In this document: positions 31,955 through 32,866 of the stretch, piece after piece | How positions within the stretch are numbered: the first letter of the stretch is position 1 | Layout of the letters: the number at the start of each line of letters is the position of its first letter | Assembly (NCBI GenBank): GCA_043730365.1 | Contig: JAYTKJ010000012.1 | Span: 1-32,866, forward strand | Source: VFZP01 sp043730365 | GTDB taxonomy: Bacteria > Acidobacteriota > Terriglobia > Bryobacterales > Bryobacteraceae | Direction: 5' to 3' | DNA length: 32,866 nt | Position numbers and translations under genes: made by a program | The notes under the pieces: model-generated | The model's database searches: none | Seen by the model: the letters and a program-made list of their open reading frames with translations, nothing else | What the model was told of the DNA's origin: nothing

Positions 31955-32866
31955 TCAACGATTCACTTCCCAACGGGCCCCGCGTCCGCGGCCCACGAGT
32001 CGAACCCTGCGAGACTTCTTCATTTCCGTCAGCACTTTCCTGATAAGCTGCGAACTGGCCGAAGGCAAAAGTGCCGCCAGATCGGATAGGGCGAATTGAT
32101 CCACTTGCTCCAGCACGGTTTGGCGAACCAGGCCAGTCTTGGCGGGCCGTGGCTCAGCCGATTCAATCCGGCGCCCGAACTCCTTATAAGCTGTTCGCAG
32201 CATGCCCAGAAAGAAGTTCCACCAGGGAACGATCTCGTTCTTTCCTTCGTGCCAGTCCTGTGAGCACAATTTCAGAGCGCGATAGTATTCTTCCCTGCTG
32301 TCCTCCACCACTTTCTCGAGGCTGATATAGCGCGCCACTTGAAAGCCATGTGACTGGAGCAGCAGCGCCGTGGTCAGTCGCGAAACGCGGCCATTGCCAT
32401 TCCGAAAGGGGTGGACACAAAGAAAGTCAAACACAAAGGCCGCCACCACCAGCAGGGGAGGAACGCGTTCGTCCTCGCAGGCGAGGCGATACTTTGCGCA
32501 TAACTGTTCAATGGCGGCCGGCGTTCGCTTGGCGGAGACAGGAACAAAGCGGGTGCTTCGGTCTCCGCTGGGTAGTATCTCGATGATTTCGTTGTCCCGT
32601 TTCTTCCACTCTCCCGCATCGCCGGGCGAAGCGCTCAAAGAATGCAAGTGAAGCAGGATATCGGGAGTGATCGACAGCGGACGCTTTCGAGCGTAGATCC
32701 AATTGAGCGCAGTCCGATACCCGGCAATCTCCTCTTCCGAGCGATCCCGCGGCTTGGCGCCTTCGATCACCAGAGGCCGCAGCCGGCCGGGAGCAACGGT
32801 AACCCCCTCGATCCGGTTCGACGATTCTACACTTTGGACAATGGCCTGTTCCCGCAAAACATCCAG
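31955..32866 (-). CDS. Fic/DOC-family AMPylator-like protein (5' end outside window)
   Basis: The frame remains open to the window edge (residues LDVLREQAIVQ), so the gene starts beyond 32866; a TTG at 32857 is not a convincing start. The Fic core HPFRNGNGRVSR is at the complement of 32378-32413 and matches HPFx(D/N)GNGRxxR exactly, so transferase activity is plausible. An N-terminal SSNRIEG resembles the S/T-x3-E-G/N autoinhibitory motif of class II Fic proteins. The C-terminus (LSDLAALLPSASSQLIRKVLTEMKKSRRVRLVGRG) looks like a winged-helix domain, common in Fic regulators. It ends 25 nt before selB on the same strand, so co-transcription is possible, but no functional tie is known. Confidence 0.9.
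   Translation of the reverse strand: MDVLREQAIVQSVESSNRIEGVTVAPGRLRPLVIEGAKPRDRSEEEIAGYRTALNWIYARKRPLSITPDILLHLHSLSASPGDAGEWKKRDNEIIEILPSGDRSTRFVPVSAKRTPAAIEQLCAKYRLACEDERVPPLLVVAAFVFDFLCVHPFRNGNGRVSRLTTALLLQSHGFQVARYISLEKVVEDSREEYYRALKLCSQDWHEGKNEIVPWWNFFLGMLRTAYKEFGRRIESAEPRPAKTGLVRQTVLEQVDQFALSDLAALLPSASSQLIRKVLTEMKKSRRVRLVGRGRGARWEVNR

Overview
The window looks like a chromosomal segment of an Acidobacteriota bacterium, most likely from the Solibacter/Bryobacter group. The main reasons are three very large Oar-like TonB-dependent receptors, two of which show an N-terminal carboxypeptidase-regulatory-like domain. GC-rich coding sequence and secreted S41-type and SMP-30-type proteins fit the same picture. 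This placement comes from gene content only, with no database search. No rRNA, tRNA, CRISPR array, insertion sequence or phage gene was seen.

Layout. 1-2163: 3' part of an Oar-like TonB-dependent receptor ending at a strong hairpin. 2262-5340: a lower-GC insert with a frameshifted HEPN-like small gene coupled to an 891-residue tandem P-loop ATPase (KGGVGRT MinD/ParA-like domain plus a second GPKGSGKT NTPase), a candidate conflict/defence locus. 5543-9633: a cytochrome P450 overlapping by 4 nt a 967-residue membrane-anchored DyP-type haem peroxidase. 9704-12733: a complete Oar-like receptor. 12892-14103: a membrane protein fused to a DCC thiol-oxidoreductase domain. 14100-16770, minus strand: LytS-type histidine kinase, SAM methyltransferase and pRiA4b ORF-3-like protein in a compact run. 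16841-18254: an 83-residue unknown and a secreted SMP-30/gluconolactonase-like protein with a possibly leaderless promoter. 18554-19626, minus strand: a MazF-type toxin-antitoxin pair and a decayed HicB-like antitoxin remnant. 19879-23264: two tandem paralogous secreted S41-type peptidases. 23308-23907: ribA. 23958-26987: a third Oar-like receptor. 27198-27824: an isochorismatase-fold protein lacking its catalytic cysteine. 27950-30052: a hybrid PAS-kinase-receiver protein with a degenerate ATP-binding domain. 30049-32866, minus strand: selB and the 3' part of a Fic-domain gene cut by the window end.

How genes work together. Clear translational coupling (ATGA overlaps) ties the HEPN-like ORF to the ATPase, P450 to DyP, and antitoxin to MazF. 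The P450/DyP pair suggests joint oxidative chemistry at the inner membrane. The receptors and secreted hydrolases suggest scavenging of complex substrates. The best candidates for something poorly described are the HEPN-like/KGGVGR ATPase locus and the P450/DyP operon. The two apparently degenerate enzymes (Cys-less isochorismatase fold, N-box-less kinase) are sharp, checkable anomalies.
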